A stretch of 34,409 bases of DNA from Lentisphaeria bacterium (GTDB taxonomy: Bacteria > Verrucomicrobiota > Lentisphaeria > Victivallales > UBA1829). Shown here one piece after another: positions 16,501 to 23,083 of this stretch (positions are counted from its first letter, which is position 1; each line of letters begins with the position of its first letter). Location of the stretch: contig JAFTJI010000123.1 of assembly GCA_017456495.1 (NCBI GenBank), positions 1-34,409 on the forward strand, given 5' to 3'. Both the position numbers and the translations under genes were made by a program. Under the pieces are notes generated by a model. That model saw nothing but the letters and a program-made list of their open reading frames with translations, ran no database searches and was not told the origin of the DNA.

Positions 16501-17220
16501 CGCGCGTGCGTGTTCTTTCCGCAGATAGTGGATGTCATTGGTTGCAACGAGAGGGATTTCAAACTCTTTGGAGAGCTTGACCAGCTGGGCATTTGCTTTT
16601 TTCTGTTCTTCGATCCCGTGATACTGCACTTCCAGGAAGAAATTTTCTTTGCCGAAAATATCAAGGTACTGGGAGAGAGCTTTTCTTGAGGCTTCTTCCC
16701 CGCGGTCAAGGAAAGTTCTGGGGACTTCCCCCTGAACACATGCGCTGAGAGCGATCAGCCCTTCACTGTGAGCTGCAAGGAACTCTTTATCAGTACGCGG
16801 TTTGTAGTAGAAACCTTTCAGCTGGGCATCGGAGACGATTTTACAGAGGTTGACGTAGCCCACCTGGTTGGTTGCGAGCAGGACGAGGTGATACCCGCGG
16901 ATATGAGGCTCCAGGTTGTCATGGCTGAACCTGCTCCCGGGAGCGACATAGACTTCGCATCCGATGATAGGTTTCACCCCGGCAGAGGTCATGGTTTCAT
17001 AGAACTCGATACATCCGCCCATGATCCCGTGGTCAGTGATGGCGCAAGCAGGAGCATTATTCTCAAGGCACATCTTTACGAGGTCTGTTTTCGTTTTCAG
17101 CACCTCTTTATCCTTGATCCTTGTTGCCCAGGAGATGGGAGAAGCTCCATCAAGGAGACTGTAATCTGTATGAACGTGCAAATGCACGAATTGTTTGTTT
17201 TCGTCCTGTCCGTCTGCCAT
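13591..17220 (-). CDS. dnaE: DNA polymerase III alpha subunit
   Basis: The 1209-aa replicative polymerase, which extends both strands in the replisome. The N-terminal PHP domain begins HLHVHTDYSLLDG and keeps ITDHG, GCEVYV and ATNDIHY, so the metal site looks intact, unlike that of E. coli. The palm catalytic aspartates are in PPDFDIDF near residue 435. The C-terminal part has a helix-hairpin-helix-like region (about 880-930, GLGAIKGLGEGA) and an OB-fold (VKLGGLIKSVQ). GAAAGGA lies 11 bases before the start and a TTGCAT-N17-TATATT promoter upstream. queF precedes it on the same strand by about 107 bp. Confidence 0.97.
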   Translation of the reverse strand: MADGQDENKQFVHLHVHTDYSLLDGASPISWATRIKDKEVLKTKTDLVKMCLENNAPACAITDHGIMGGCIEFYETMTSAGVKPIIGCEVYVAPGSRFSHDNLEPHIRGYHLVLLATNQVGYVNLCKIVSDAQLKGFYYKPRTDKEFLAAHSEGLIALSACVQGEVPRTFLDRGEEASRKALSQYLDIFGKENFFLEVQYHGIEEQKKANAQLVKLSKEFEIPLVATNDIHYLRKEHARAQDILLCISTRSKLSDTDRMTMMDHQEFYYKTYDEMYSIFGTEIPEALPNTLRVAERCNFKFLIDKDMENHYPVYKVPENTTQAEVLRQICIDNVERCYGFKLNDHAPEHDEMAETIRKRMDYELDVIIKTKYPSYFLVVWDFINAARKKGIPVGLGRGSGAGSLVAYLTGITNIDPIRYRLLFERFLNPERVSPPDFDIDFCERRREEVIEYVREKYGRDSVAQIATYGALKAKNVIKDCARVLGCPLSTGDRMTKILPNDPKLTLGKAIKEVPEFKDLLEKDAEAKQIYDEALPVEGLNRTTGIHACGVIIGDMPLDNVVPLQRSPEGTPVVQFIAHPCEQLGLLKMDFLGLRTLTVLSDAVANIKRNRGIDVDLDRIPLDDPKTYELLNRGDTVAVFQLESGGMQALCRTFVVETIEHIIALLAIYRPGPMEFIPTFVACKKGLQAIEYDHPTMEPILKETYGIMLYQEQIMEVVQKVAGFTLGHADIVRRAIGKKKLDIMEKERINFIKGCKEVNDIDEALADQIWAKINKFAGYGFNKSHSAAYGMVSYRTAYLKANYPQEFMAAVLTSELGNAEKVTFLINACKAMGIKVLPPNVNKSDTHFSVDGDNIVFGLGAIKGLGEGAANAIISDRDANGPYKDMPDLLERVGDSLNSRAIESLVRCGAFDFTGYRRSQMIATIQDAIACAASRRKDKESGQTSLFDMLGGDEAEEFNSIAMPDIEELDFSEMLKDEKHLLGFYISGHPAQKYQEIIESYSTMNAAQIQEKGENDQGVKLGGLIKSVQKKISKKNNKMFAIVEVEDMTGSVEGMLFGEAYDQAQGLLAADTPVFVTAVIRRGDEENAPASLTIRSITPLEQVMQTSTEQIHIHVYELDSKPGLMQDLRTLLKKHNGTVPVVLCVCTANGRAAFVELPEEFNVAASPELLKDLKELLGGPNYKIKANMEVPKPKPRYVPRDREENAEAKS

Positions 17221-17289
17221 GAGATAATGTCCTTTCGCTGCAAGATCCTGTTTGGAAGCGGGGTAGCTCCCTCAATAAAAATCATTGGG

Positions 17290-17318
17290 AATATACCCCG
17301 TCAATCCGGAAAATGCAA
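17290..17318 (-). promoter_or_regulatory. Promoter of dnaE
   Basis: Minus strand TTGCAT (17313-17318), 17-base spacer, TATATT (17290-17295), between queF and dnaE and 70 bases before the dnaE start. Confidence 0.55.
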
Positions 17319-17326
17319 TGGTCCGA

Positions 17327-17764
17327 TCAATCTTTTTTTCCATGTTCTGCTGTGACATGGATCGCGATACCGCCTCTGGGCATGAAATCGCCGATGACCT
17401 GCATCCATTTCGGTTTGCAGGCTGCAACGAGATCATCCAGAATGGTATTGACAGCGACTTCATGGAAAGTGTTGTGGTTTCTGTAAGAGAAGAGATAAAG
17501 TTTGAGAGCTTTGCTTTCGATACACTTCTCTTTGGCGATATAGTTGATGGTGATGTGTCCGAAGTCCGGCTGACCTGTGATGGGACAAAGACTTGTAAAT
17601 TCCGGGCAGTCGAAAGTGATGATGTAATCTCTTTTCGGGAATGCGTTGCGGAAGGTCTCGATTTTTGCCTTTTCGGGAGAATCGGGATAGTCCTTGTGAT
17701 TTTTTTTCAGGAGTGTAAGGCCGGAATAATCGGCGTCTGTCATGATTTTTTTGTCTTTTTTCAT
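17327..17764 (-). CDS. queF: NADPH-dependent 7-cyano-7-deazaguanine reductase QueF
   Basis: A 145-aa unimodular QueF of the tunnelling fold. It reduces the nitrile preQ0 to the amine preQ1 with NADPH, a step of queuosine synthesis. The active-site Cys60 in TSLCPITGQPDFG and Asp67 are present, and the family motif reads ESKALKLYLFSYRNH (83-97) followed by FHE. The start at 17764 has a modest AAGG site; Met8 is an alternative. It is divergent from the TIGR04073 gene. Together with queH at 11594 it shows that the organism makes queuosine, at least from preQ0. Confidence 0.95.
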   Translation of the reverse strand: MKKDKKIMTDADYSGLTLLKKNHKDYPDSPEKAKIETFRNAFPKRDYIITFDCPEFTSLCPITGQPDFGHITINYIAKEKCIESKALKLYLFSYRNHNTFHEVAVNTILDDLVAACKPKWMQVIGDFMPRGGIAIHVTAEHGKKD

Positions 17765-17815
17765 AAAAAAACCTTAAAGTTTTCGTTGTTTTTCTAATTT
17801 TTTTACATTTTGGAC

Positions 17816-17844
17816 TTGAAAGAAGTGCCAGTCGGGAATATATT
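17816..17844 (+). promoter_or_regulatory. Promoter of the TIGR04073-family gene
   Basis: TTGAAA (17816-17821), 17-base spacer, TATATT (17839-17844), 79 bases before the start at 17924, leaving a leader of about 70 nt. Confidence 0.6.
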
Positions 17845-17923
17845 AGCACTGTTTTTCAGGATTACCACCGGAAAAGAAAGAAAAATCAAATATTTTTTTA
17901 GGAAACATTCAGGAGAAAACGTA

Positions 17924-18397
17924 ATGAAGAGCCATTTCAGAGCACTGATTCTCGCAGTAGCGACCATCTTCGCTGCTGGATTCGTTGTTGAAGCCAAAGC
18001 TATTGACACCACCCCGGAACCGGTTTATACCACCTGGTCTGATACCAGTGATTACAACATTTTCCAGTTGATGTGCCGTAAGCTCGGCCGCGGGATCATC
18101 GGTGTCGGTTTCGGCGCATTGGAAATCCCCATCAAGGTGATGGAAGTCAACTTTGAACATGGCAGTCTTCCCGCAATTTCCTGGGGTGTCCTTGAAGGTG
18201 TCGGCTGGTTCATCGCCCGTGAAGTCGTTGGTGTGATTGATATCGCGACGTTCTACATGCCGCTCCCGGGCTGTACTTTCAATAAAAATATCTATGGCTG
18301 GGGTTATGGTCCCATCATGGAACGCGAATGGATCATCACTCCGGAAACCAACGCGTACGGTCTGTTCTATACGTCCAACCGTACCATGGAATATTGA
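17924..18397 (+). CDS. Exosortase system-associated protein, TIGR04073 family
   Basis: A 157-aa exported protein. Residues 1-26 form a signal peptide (MKSHFRALILAVATIFAAG, then VEAKA before the likely cut). The mature part has the family pattern: KLGRGIIGVGFGALEIPIKVMEV, then a second hydrophobic half around GWFIAREVVGVIDIATFYMPLPG. The family occurs in Verrucomicrobia, Lentisphaerae and relatives that have exosortase/PEP-CTERM systems; its biochemical role is unknown. AGGAGA lies 7 bases before the start, and a strong terminator follows, so it is a single-gene unit. The codons (ctc, ccc, gtc) suggest good expression. Confidence 0.85.
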   Translation: MKSHFRALILAVATIFAAGFVVEAKAIDTTPEPVYTTWSDTSDYNIFQLMCRKLGRGIIGVGFGALEIPIKVMEVNFEHGSLPAISWGVLEGVGWFIAREVVGVIDIATFYMPLPGCTFNKNIYGWGYGPIMEREWIITPETNAYGLFYTSNRTMEY

Positions 18398-18422
18398 TTC
18401 CGGTACAAATTTAATCATCTTT

Positions 18423-18457
18423 ACGGCTGCCGGATCCGAATGGCAGCCGTTTTTTTT
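18423..18457 (+). terminator. Terminator after the TIGR04073-family gene
   Basis: ACGGCTGCC (18423-18431) pairs perfectly with GGCAGCCGT (18442-18450), followed by eight T. The run of T directly precedes the GGAG ribosome site of the next gene. Confidence 0.88.
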
Positions 18458-18471
18458 GGAGAAATCAAAAC

Positions 18472-19485
18472 ATGTTTGGAATCGGAAAAGAAAAGCGGAA
18501 AGTCAAAGTCGGTGTCGTCGGAGTCGGTGTGCTCGGAAGATACCATACGAATATTTACAGCAAATCTGATAATGTGGAGCTGATCGGGGTTTACGATGCG
18601 GAGCCGAAAGCTGCTGCGGCAATTGCGAAGGAGTTCAATACCAGAGCATTCCCCACGATCCGCGAACTTGCTGAACAGTGCGATGCTCTGAGCGTTGCAG
18701 TTCCGGCAACGCTTCACCATCAGGTCGCTATGGAGCTGATCGCTCTGAAAAAACATATCCTCATGGAAAAGCCCATCGCTTCTGAAGTGGCAGAGGCTCT
18801 TGAAATGGTGGAAGCCGCTGAAAAAGAAAATCTCGTTTTTGCAGTCGGTCATGTGGAACGCTTCAATCCGGCAATGGATTTCCTGGAAGAAAACAAGTCA
18901 AGAACCCTCTTCATCGAAGCGCACCGGCTGGCAAAATATCCGCCGCCGCGCCCCGGACTGCACCGCCGCGGCACAGAAGTCAGTGTCGTTCTGGATTTGA
19001 TGATCCATGACCTTGACCTCATCCTTACCATGGTCGGAAGTGAAGTCGAAAAAATTGATGCAGTCGGGATCCCGGTTCTCAGCAAGACGGAAGATATTGC
19101 CAATGTCAGGATCAAATTTGTCAATGGCGCAGTTGCAAATGTGACAGCAAGCCGGATGAGTCCGGAACCCATGCGGAAATTCCGTGTTTTTCAGACAGAT
19201 TCCTACACCTCAATGGATTATGCAAACCACTGCGGAAAAATCTACCGGAAAGGTCTGCTTGGTGTTTCCCGGAAAAAAGTCGATCTTTGTGAAAAAAATG
19301 CGCTTGCGGCAGAAATCGAAAACTTTGTCGATGCTGTCGCTGCCGCATTGGAAAATGACGGCAAGTGCATCAAGCAGCCGCGTGTTACCGGAAGAGACGG
19401 TCTGAAAGCTCTGGAACTGGCAATCAGGATCACCGATGAGATCCGTTCCTATAATGACAAATACGGGCTTATGAAGCTGAAGTAA
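18472..19485 (+). CDS. Gfo/Idh/MocA-family oxidoreductase (possible UDP-sugar 3-dehydrogenase)
   Basis: A 337-aa NAD(P)-dependent sugar oxidoreductase. The Rossmann motif GVVGVGVLGRYH is at about 14-25, the EKPIA motif near 103, and the catalytic-region HDLDL follows LDLMI around 178. The sequence HRRGTEVSVVLDLMIHDLDLIL resembles GnnA-type enzymes, which oxidise the 3-position of UDP-GlcNAc for amide-linked lipid A; this is only an inference. GGAG is placed 9 bases before the start, directly after the preceding terminator, so some read-through or an internal promoter is required. The next gene, ispE, begins 3 bases after its stop, so the two are coupled. Confidence 0.88.
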   Translation: MFGIGKEKRKVKVGVVGVGVLGRYHTNIYSKSDNVELIGVYDAEPKAAAAIAKEFNTRAFPTIRELAEQCDALSVAVPATLHHQVAMELIALKKHILMEKPIASEVAEALEMVEAAEKENLVFAVGHVERFNPAMDFLEENKSRTLFIEAHRLAKYPPPRPGLHRRGTEVSVVLDLMIHDLDLILTMVGSEVEKIDAVGIPVLSKTEDIANVRIKFVNGAVANVTASRMSPEPMRKFRVFQTDSYTSMDYANHCGKIYRKGLLGVSRKKVDLCEKNALAAEIENFVDAVAAALENDGKCIKQPRVTGRDGLKALELAIRITDEIRSYNDKYGLMKLK

Positions 19486-19488
19486 AAT

Positions 19489-20268
19489 ATGATCGTTCAG
19501 ACACCTTCCAAAGTCAATCTGTTTTTGAAAGTTGCCGGAAAACTGCCCAATGGTTTCCATGCGATAGAAACTCTTTTTGTGCCTTTGCAAACGCCGTCAG
19601 ATGAACTGGAGATCCGGTTCTCTGCCGATGGAAAACAGGAGATCACAGTGGAATGTGCCCATCCGGCGGTTCCATGCGATGAAAGAAATCTCTGCTGTAA
19701 GGCAGCAAAAAAAGTTCTTACTGCGGCAGGTGTTACGGATTCCGTTTCGATCACGATCCGGAAAAATATTCCGGTTGCCGGAGGAATGGGCGGCGGCAGT
19801 TCCGATGCCGGAGCAGTCATAAACGCCCTGCAGAAAAAGTATGGTTTCCTTGAGGATAAAGGTGCCGCGATTGCTCTGGAATGCGGCTCTGATGTTCCTT
19901 TTTTCCTGAATCCAACGCCTTCAACCGGGTTCGGACAAGGGGAGATCCTGACACCTGTCGAAGGGTTGATCCTGCCGGAGATCCGTATTATTCCCATGGA
20001 TTTTCCCATCTCTGCAAAATGGGCATATCAGAACCTTGCGCCGGAAACAAAAGAGGATCCCCGGACTTTGGACGGGATGATTGCCGCGCTGCGTGCCGGT
20101 GATTTCAAAGCTGTTGCGGAGCTGTTAAGAAATGATCTGGCTCCTGCAGCGTTCCGGAAATTTCCCCTGCTTGAACTGACAAAACAGAAGTTTGAAACTG
20201 AAAATCCCGGCTGGAAAGTTCAGCTTTCCGGAAGCGGTGCAACGCTCTTTGCTGTCAAAGCATATTGA
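19489..20268 (+). CDS. ispE: 4-diphosphocytidyl-2-C-methyl-D-erythritol kinase
   Basis: A 259-aa GHMP kinase of the MEP isoprenoid pathway that phosphorylates CDP-methylerythritol with ATP. It starts with the substrate motif TPSKVNLFLKV (catalytic Lys8), has the ATP-binding loop PVAGGMGGGSSDAGA (95-109), the SDVPFFL motif near 134, and ends with VQLSGSGATLFA. It is slightly shorter than the usual 280-300. No separate ribosome site is evident beyond the end of the upstream gene, which fits translational coupling. It converges with miaB, 35 bp away. Confidence 0.95.
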   Translation: MIVQTPSKVNLFLKVAGKLPNGFHAIETLFVPLQTPSDELEIRFSADGKQEITVECAHPAVPCDERNLCCKAAKKVLTAAGVTDSVSITIRKNIPVAGGMGGGSSDAGAVINALQKKYGFLEDKGAAIALECGSDVPFFLNPTPSTGFGQGEILTPVEGLILPEIRIIPMDFPISAKWAYQNLAPETKEDPRTLDGMIAALRAGDFKAVAELLRNDLAPAAFRKFPLLELTKQKFETENPGWKVQLSGSGATLFAVKAY

Positions 20269-20303
20269 GCCGGTGCTCCGGACCGCTGTTATCAACGGAA
20301 ATT

Positions 20304-21626
20304 TTACTCTGCGATCGTCCCGAAAAGTGTCATAGAAGTCGCGCGGTCAATATGAACCTTCACTTTATCGCCGACTTTGACTCCTGTGGTGTTTTCAAAG
20401 ACTGCCAGTTTGTTCTGATCGGTTCTTCCGCACCAGCGGGCAGCATTTCTCCGGCTGGGTCCTTCTGCAAGAAGTTCCAGCGTTTTGCCGACAGCCCGCA
20501 TATTCTCTTTCTGAGAACTCTTTTCCAGCTCTTTCAGCAGGATCTGGTTCCGTTCTTCCTTGACTTCTTTCGGGACATCATCGGTCATCTGAGAAGATTT
20601 TGTCCCTTTGCGCGGAGAGTATTTGAAGATATAAGCGAGGTCAAATTCCACCTCCTCCATGATCTTGCGGGTCATCTCAAAATCTTCATCCGTTTCCCCG
20701 GGGAACCCAACAATGATATCTGTGGAAAATGCGATATTTCCATTGCATTTTTCTTTCAGGGAGCGGACGATCTCCATATATTCCGCCGCCGTGTACGGTC
20801 GGTTCATTGCTTTCAGGATCCTGTCGGAACCTGACTGCAGCGGCAGGTGAACATACTTGCAGACTTTCGGCGTATTGGCAATACATTCGATCAGACGCTT
20901 GTTGAAAAATGCCGGATGCGGCGAGGTGAACCGGATCCGTTCGATCCCTTCGATCGCGGCAGTTGCCTCCAGCAGATCCGCAAAGGGGGAAACATCCGGA
21001 TCCATCTTCAATCCTTTTGTACCGTAGGCGGCAACATTCTGCCCCAGCAGCATGACCTCTTTCACACCGGCTTTTGCCAGAGCTCGGATCTCTTCCAGAA
21101 CTGCCTCCGGAGAACGGCTCCGTTCCCGTCCGCGAACATACGGCACAATGCAGTAAGTGCAGAACCGGTCGCAGCCGCGCATAATGGAAACGTAGGCTTT
21201 GAATCCGTTGACCGGAACCAGATGGGAATCCAGCCCGGCGGCATCCTGAATATTATCATGATCCAGAGTTGCTTTTTTCGATCCGGTTTTCAGTTGGCGA
21301 ACAACTTCCGGCAGTTCGTGGATCTTATCGGTCCCGATCGCAAAGTTCAGATGTGGAATCTTTTTCAGCAATTCTTCGCCCCGGCTCTGCGCCATACAGC
21401 CCATGATCCCGAAAAACTTCCCGGAACTCTGCTTTTTCAGAATCGAAAGTTTTCCGATGGCTTTCAGTTCCGCCTGTTCCCGGACGGAGCAGGTGTTGAA
21501 AAGGATCAATTCAGCTTCCTCTTCTGCAAAAACCTGAATGTGACCGTCTTCAATCAGCATTGCGGCAGCGGCTTCGCTGTCGCGCTCATTCATCTGGCAT
21601 CCGTATGTTTTGATATAAAATTTCAT
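20304..21626 (-). CDS. miaB: tRNA-2-methylthio-N6-dimethylallyladenosine synthase
   Basis: A 440-aa radical SAM methylthiotransferase that adds the 2-methylthio group to i6A37 in tRNA. The N-terminal UPF0004 domain binds one Fe-S cluster through Cys10 (YGCQMN), Cys46 (NTCSVRE) and Cys77 (GCMAQ). The radical SAM cluster is bound by CDRFCTYC (Cys152, 156, 159). A TRAM domain closes the protein (about 375-438). Its ATG overlaps the proB stop by four bases, so it is translated with proB from the promoter at 22829-22856. Confidence 0.97.
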   Translation of the reverse strand: MKFYIKTYGCQMNERDSEAAAAMLIEDGHIQVFAEEEAELILFNTCSVREQAELKAIGKLSILKKQSSGKFFGIMGCMAQSRGEELLKKIPHLNFAIGTDKIHELPEVVRQLKTGSKKATLDHDNIQDAAGLDSHLVPVNGFKAYVSIMRGCDRFCTYCIVPYVRGRERSRSPEAVLEEIRALAKAGVKEVMLLGQNVAAYGTKGLKMDPDVSPFADLLEATAAIEGIERIRFTSPHPAFFNKRLIECIANTPKVCKYVHLPLQSGSDRILKAMNRPYTAAEYMEIVRSLKEKCNGNIAFSTDIIVGFPGETDEDFEMTRKIMEEVEFDLAYIFKYSPRKGTKSSQMTDDVPKEVKEERNQILLKELEKSSQKENMRAVGKTLELLAEGPSRRNAARWCGRTDQNKLAVFENTTGVKVGDKVKVHIDRATSMTLFGTIAE

Positions 21627-22786
21627 TTTGAAGTCCCGTGAAAGACGACCATGTTATTTCTGTGAATGACTTCCGATTCCGCATCGCATTTCAGGATGTC
21701 GTGGATGGAAGAGGTCTGGCATCCGGCGAGTTTTCTGCATTCTGCCGCGCTGAAATTGGAAAGACCTTTGGCGATGACCTGTTTTCCGCTCCAGACTTCC
21801 ACGATACTTCCGCGCTGGAATGTTCCGGAAACTTTTCTGATCCCGGAGGGGAGCAGACTGCTGCCTTTGTTCAGAAGTGCTTTCGCCGCGCCTTCATCAA
21901 TATGGATCGTACCGATCGCCTTTGCAAACGTGGAAAGCCAGCGTTTTTTGGATTCGATTTTGCCATGATCCGGCAGGAATACGGTTCCCACATCATCACC
22001 GTTGAAGATCTGCTGAATGATCGAAGCATCCCGTCCGTCTGCGATCCAGAGACACTCTCCGGCAGAGTTGAGAATATCAGCACATTTCAGCTTGGACGCC
22101 ATGCCGCCGATAGAAAAACTTGCATCATCCGTACCGCGTGCCATCCCGCGGATCTCATCGGAAACTCCATGAACAACAGAAATTCTGTCTCCCAGAGTTC
22201 CGTCCGGCAGAGGTTTCTTCAAACCGTCGACCGTAGTGAGGATGATTGCGAGGTCGGATCGTGTCATAGAAGCCACTTGAGCGGCAAGCATATCGTTATC
22301 GCCGAACTTCAATTCAGCCACAGAGACCGGGTCATTTTCATTGATGATCGGCAGAATGTCCATGGCAAGCAGGGATTCTATGCAGTTCAGTGCGTTCAAA
22401 TGCCGTCCGCGTGACCGCAGATCTTCCGCTGTCAGCAGGATTTGAGAAGCCTGAAATCCATGTTTCCGGCATTCCGCGTCATAAAGAGCCATCAGATGGA
22501 TCTGTCCGATCGCTGCAAGTGCCTGAACCTCGGAGAGATGTTTCGGGCGTTTCTTCAGTCCGAGACTTGTCATACCGGTGCCGACAGCTCCGGATGAAAC
22601 AAGGATCACCTGGATCCCGGAATCCCGGACTGTTTTGATCTGTTCCACCAATCGGGCGAGAGCGGAAGCATCCACCAATAGCCGGGTTCCTGCCTTGATG
22701 ACGACCCGTTTGCATGCACCTACCAGCTGTTTCCGGATGGAAACTGCATCATTACTGTTTTTTTCTTGTATTTTCTGCCGTGCCAT
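21623..22786 (-). CDS. proB: Glutamate 5-kinase with PUA domain
   Basis: A 387-aa enzyme that phosphorylates L-glutamate to glutamyl-5-phosphate, the first step of proline synthesis. The amino-acid kinase domain shows VVIKAGTRLL, VSSGAVGTGM, NENDPVSVAELKFGDND and GGMASKL. A C-terminal PUA domain starts near 290 (GTIHIDEGAAKALL) as in the E. coli enzyme. AAGGAGA lies 10 bases before the start. The first ~20 residues are not conserved, so Met1 is not certain. proA is not adjacent; instead miaB follows with a 4-bp overlap. Confidence 0.95.
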   Translation of the reverse strand: MARQKIQEKNSNDAVSIRKQLVGACKRVVIKAGTRLLVDASALARLVEQIKTVRDSGIQVILVSSGAVGTGMTSLGLKKRPKHLSEVQALAAIGQIHLMALYDAECRKHGFQASQILLTAEDLRSRGRHLNALNCIESLLAMDILPIINENDPVSVAELKFGDNDMLAAQVASMTRSDLAIILTTVDGLKKPLPDGTLGDRISVVHGVSDEIRGMARGTDDASFSIGGMASKLKCADILNSAGECLWIADGRDASIIQQIFNGDDVGTVFLPDHGKIESKKRWLSTFAKAIGTIHIDEGAAKALLNKGSSLLPSGIRKVSGTFQRGSIVEVWSGKQVIAKGLSNFSAAECRKLAGCQTSSIHDILKCDAESEVIHRNNMVVFHGTSK

Positions 22787-22821
22787 GACGGTTTTCTCCT
22801 TGCTTTTTTCATTATTCAGTA

Positions 22822-22856
22822 CATGGGAAATATATCACGTTCCCATGGATTTTCAA
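22822..22856 (-). promoter_or_regulatory. proB-miaB promoter with overlapping palindrome
   Basis: Minus strand TTGAAA (22851-22856), 16-base spacer, TATATT (22829-22834). A perfect 8-bp dyad, CATGGGAA (22822-22829) and TTCCCATG (22840-22847), straddles the -10 and part of the spacer, a classic operator position. The regulator is unknown. Confidence 0.6.
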
Positions 22857-22898
22857 GGTAAAAAACAATATCCTGTGTAGTTTTCAGCTCTTTTCATC

Positions 22899-22927
22899 TT
22901 GAAAAAAGAGGATTGTTATGCTATACT
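22899..22927 (+). promoter_or_regulatory. Promoter of the Sel1-repeat gene
   Basis: TTGAAA (22899-22904), 17-base spacer, TATACT (22922-22927). The MITE-like element starts at 22931, so the transcript is expected to start within its first bases. Confidence 0.65.
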
Positions 22928-22930
22928 AAG

Positions 22931-23054
22931 GAGGCAATTTCAAAAGTCGCCAAAAATGCCAGAAAATCCTTGTTGCGCCCTGTAAAATGGAGCGTTTTCA
23001 GCTCATCAACAATCTTTTTTCAGCCAAATTTTGCCGGACTTTTGAAATTACCTC
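22931..23054. mobile_element. MITE-like element with ~25-bp terminal inverted repeats (copy 2)
   Basis: A 124-bp element whose ends are near-perfect inverted repeats: GAGGCAATTTCAAAAGTC at the left and its complement (GACTTTTGAAATTACCTC) at the right, extending inward to CAAAA/TTTTG. TAAG flanks both sides (22927-22930 and 23055-23058) and is a candidate target duplication. It has no coding capacity, so it would be mobilised in trans. A deleted, inverted copy lies at 6226-6306, and a degenerate fragment may lie at 27931-27996. Confidence 0.75.
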
Positions 23055-23083
23055 TAAGGAAAAATGAAAAATTGGAGTATCTT

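Noticed and set aside
14284..16689. 801-codon open frame antisense to dnaE
   Set aside because: It lies wholly within the certain dnaE gene, its translation has no family features, and long antisense frames arise from the codon bias of the true gene.
17765..17815. preQ1 riboswitch before queF
   Set aside because: The leader is short and T/A-rich, without the expected stem and A-rich pseudoknot tail that could be recognised by eye.
22913..23083. N-terminal extension of the Sel1-repeat protein
   Set aside because: The frame runs through the MITE and would hide the signal peptide; the ATG at 23084 has a TTGGAG site and gives a normal exported protein.
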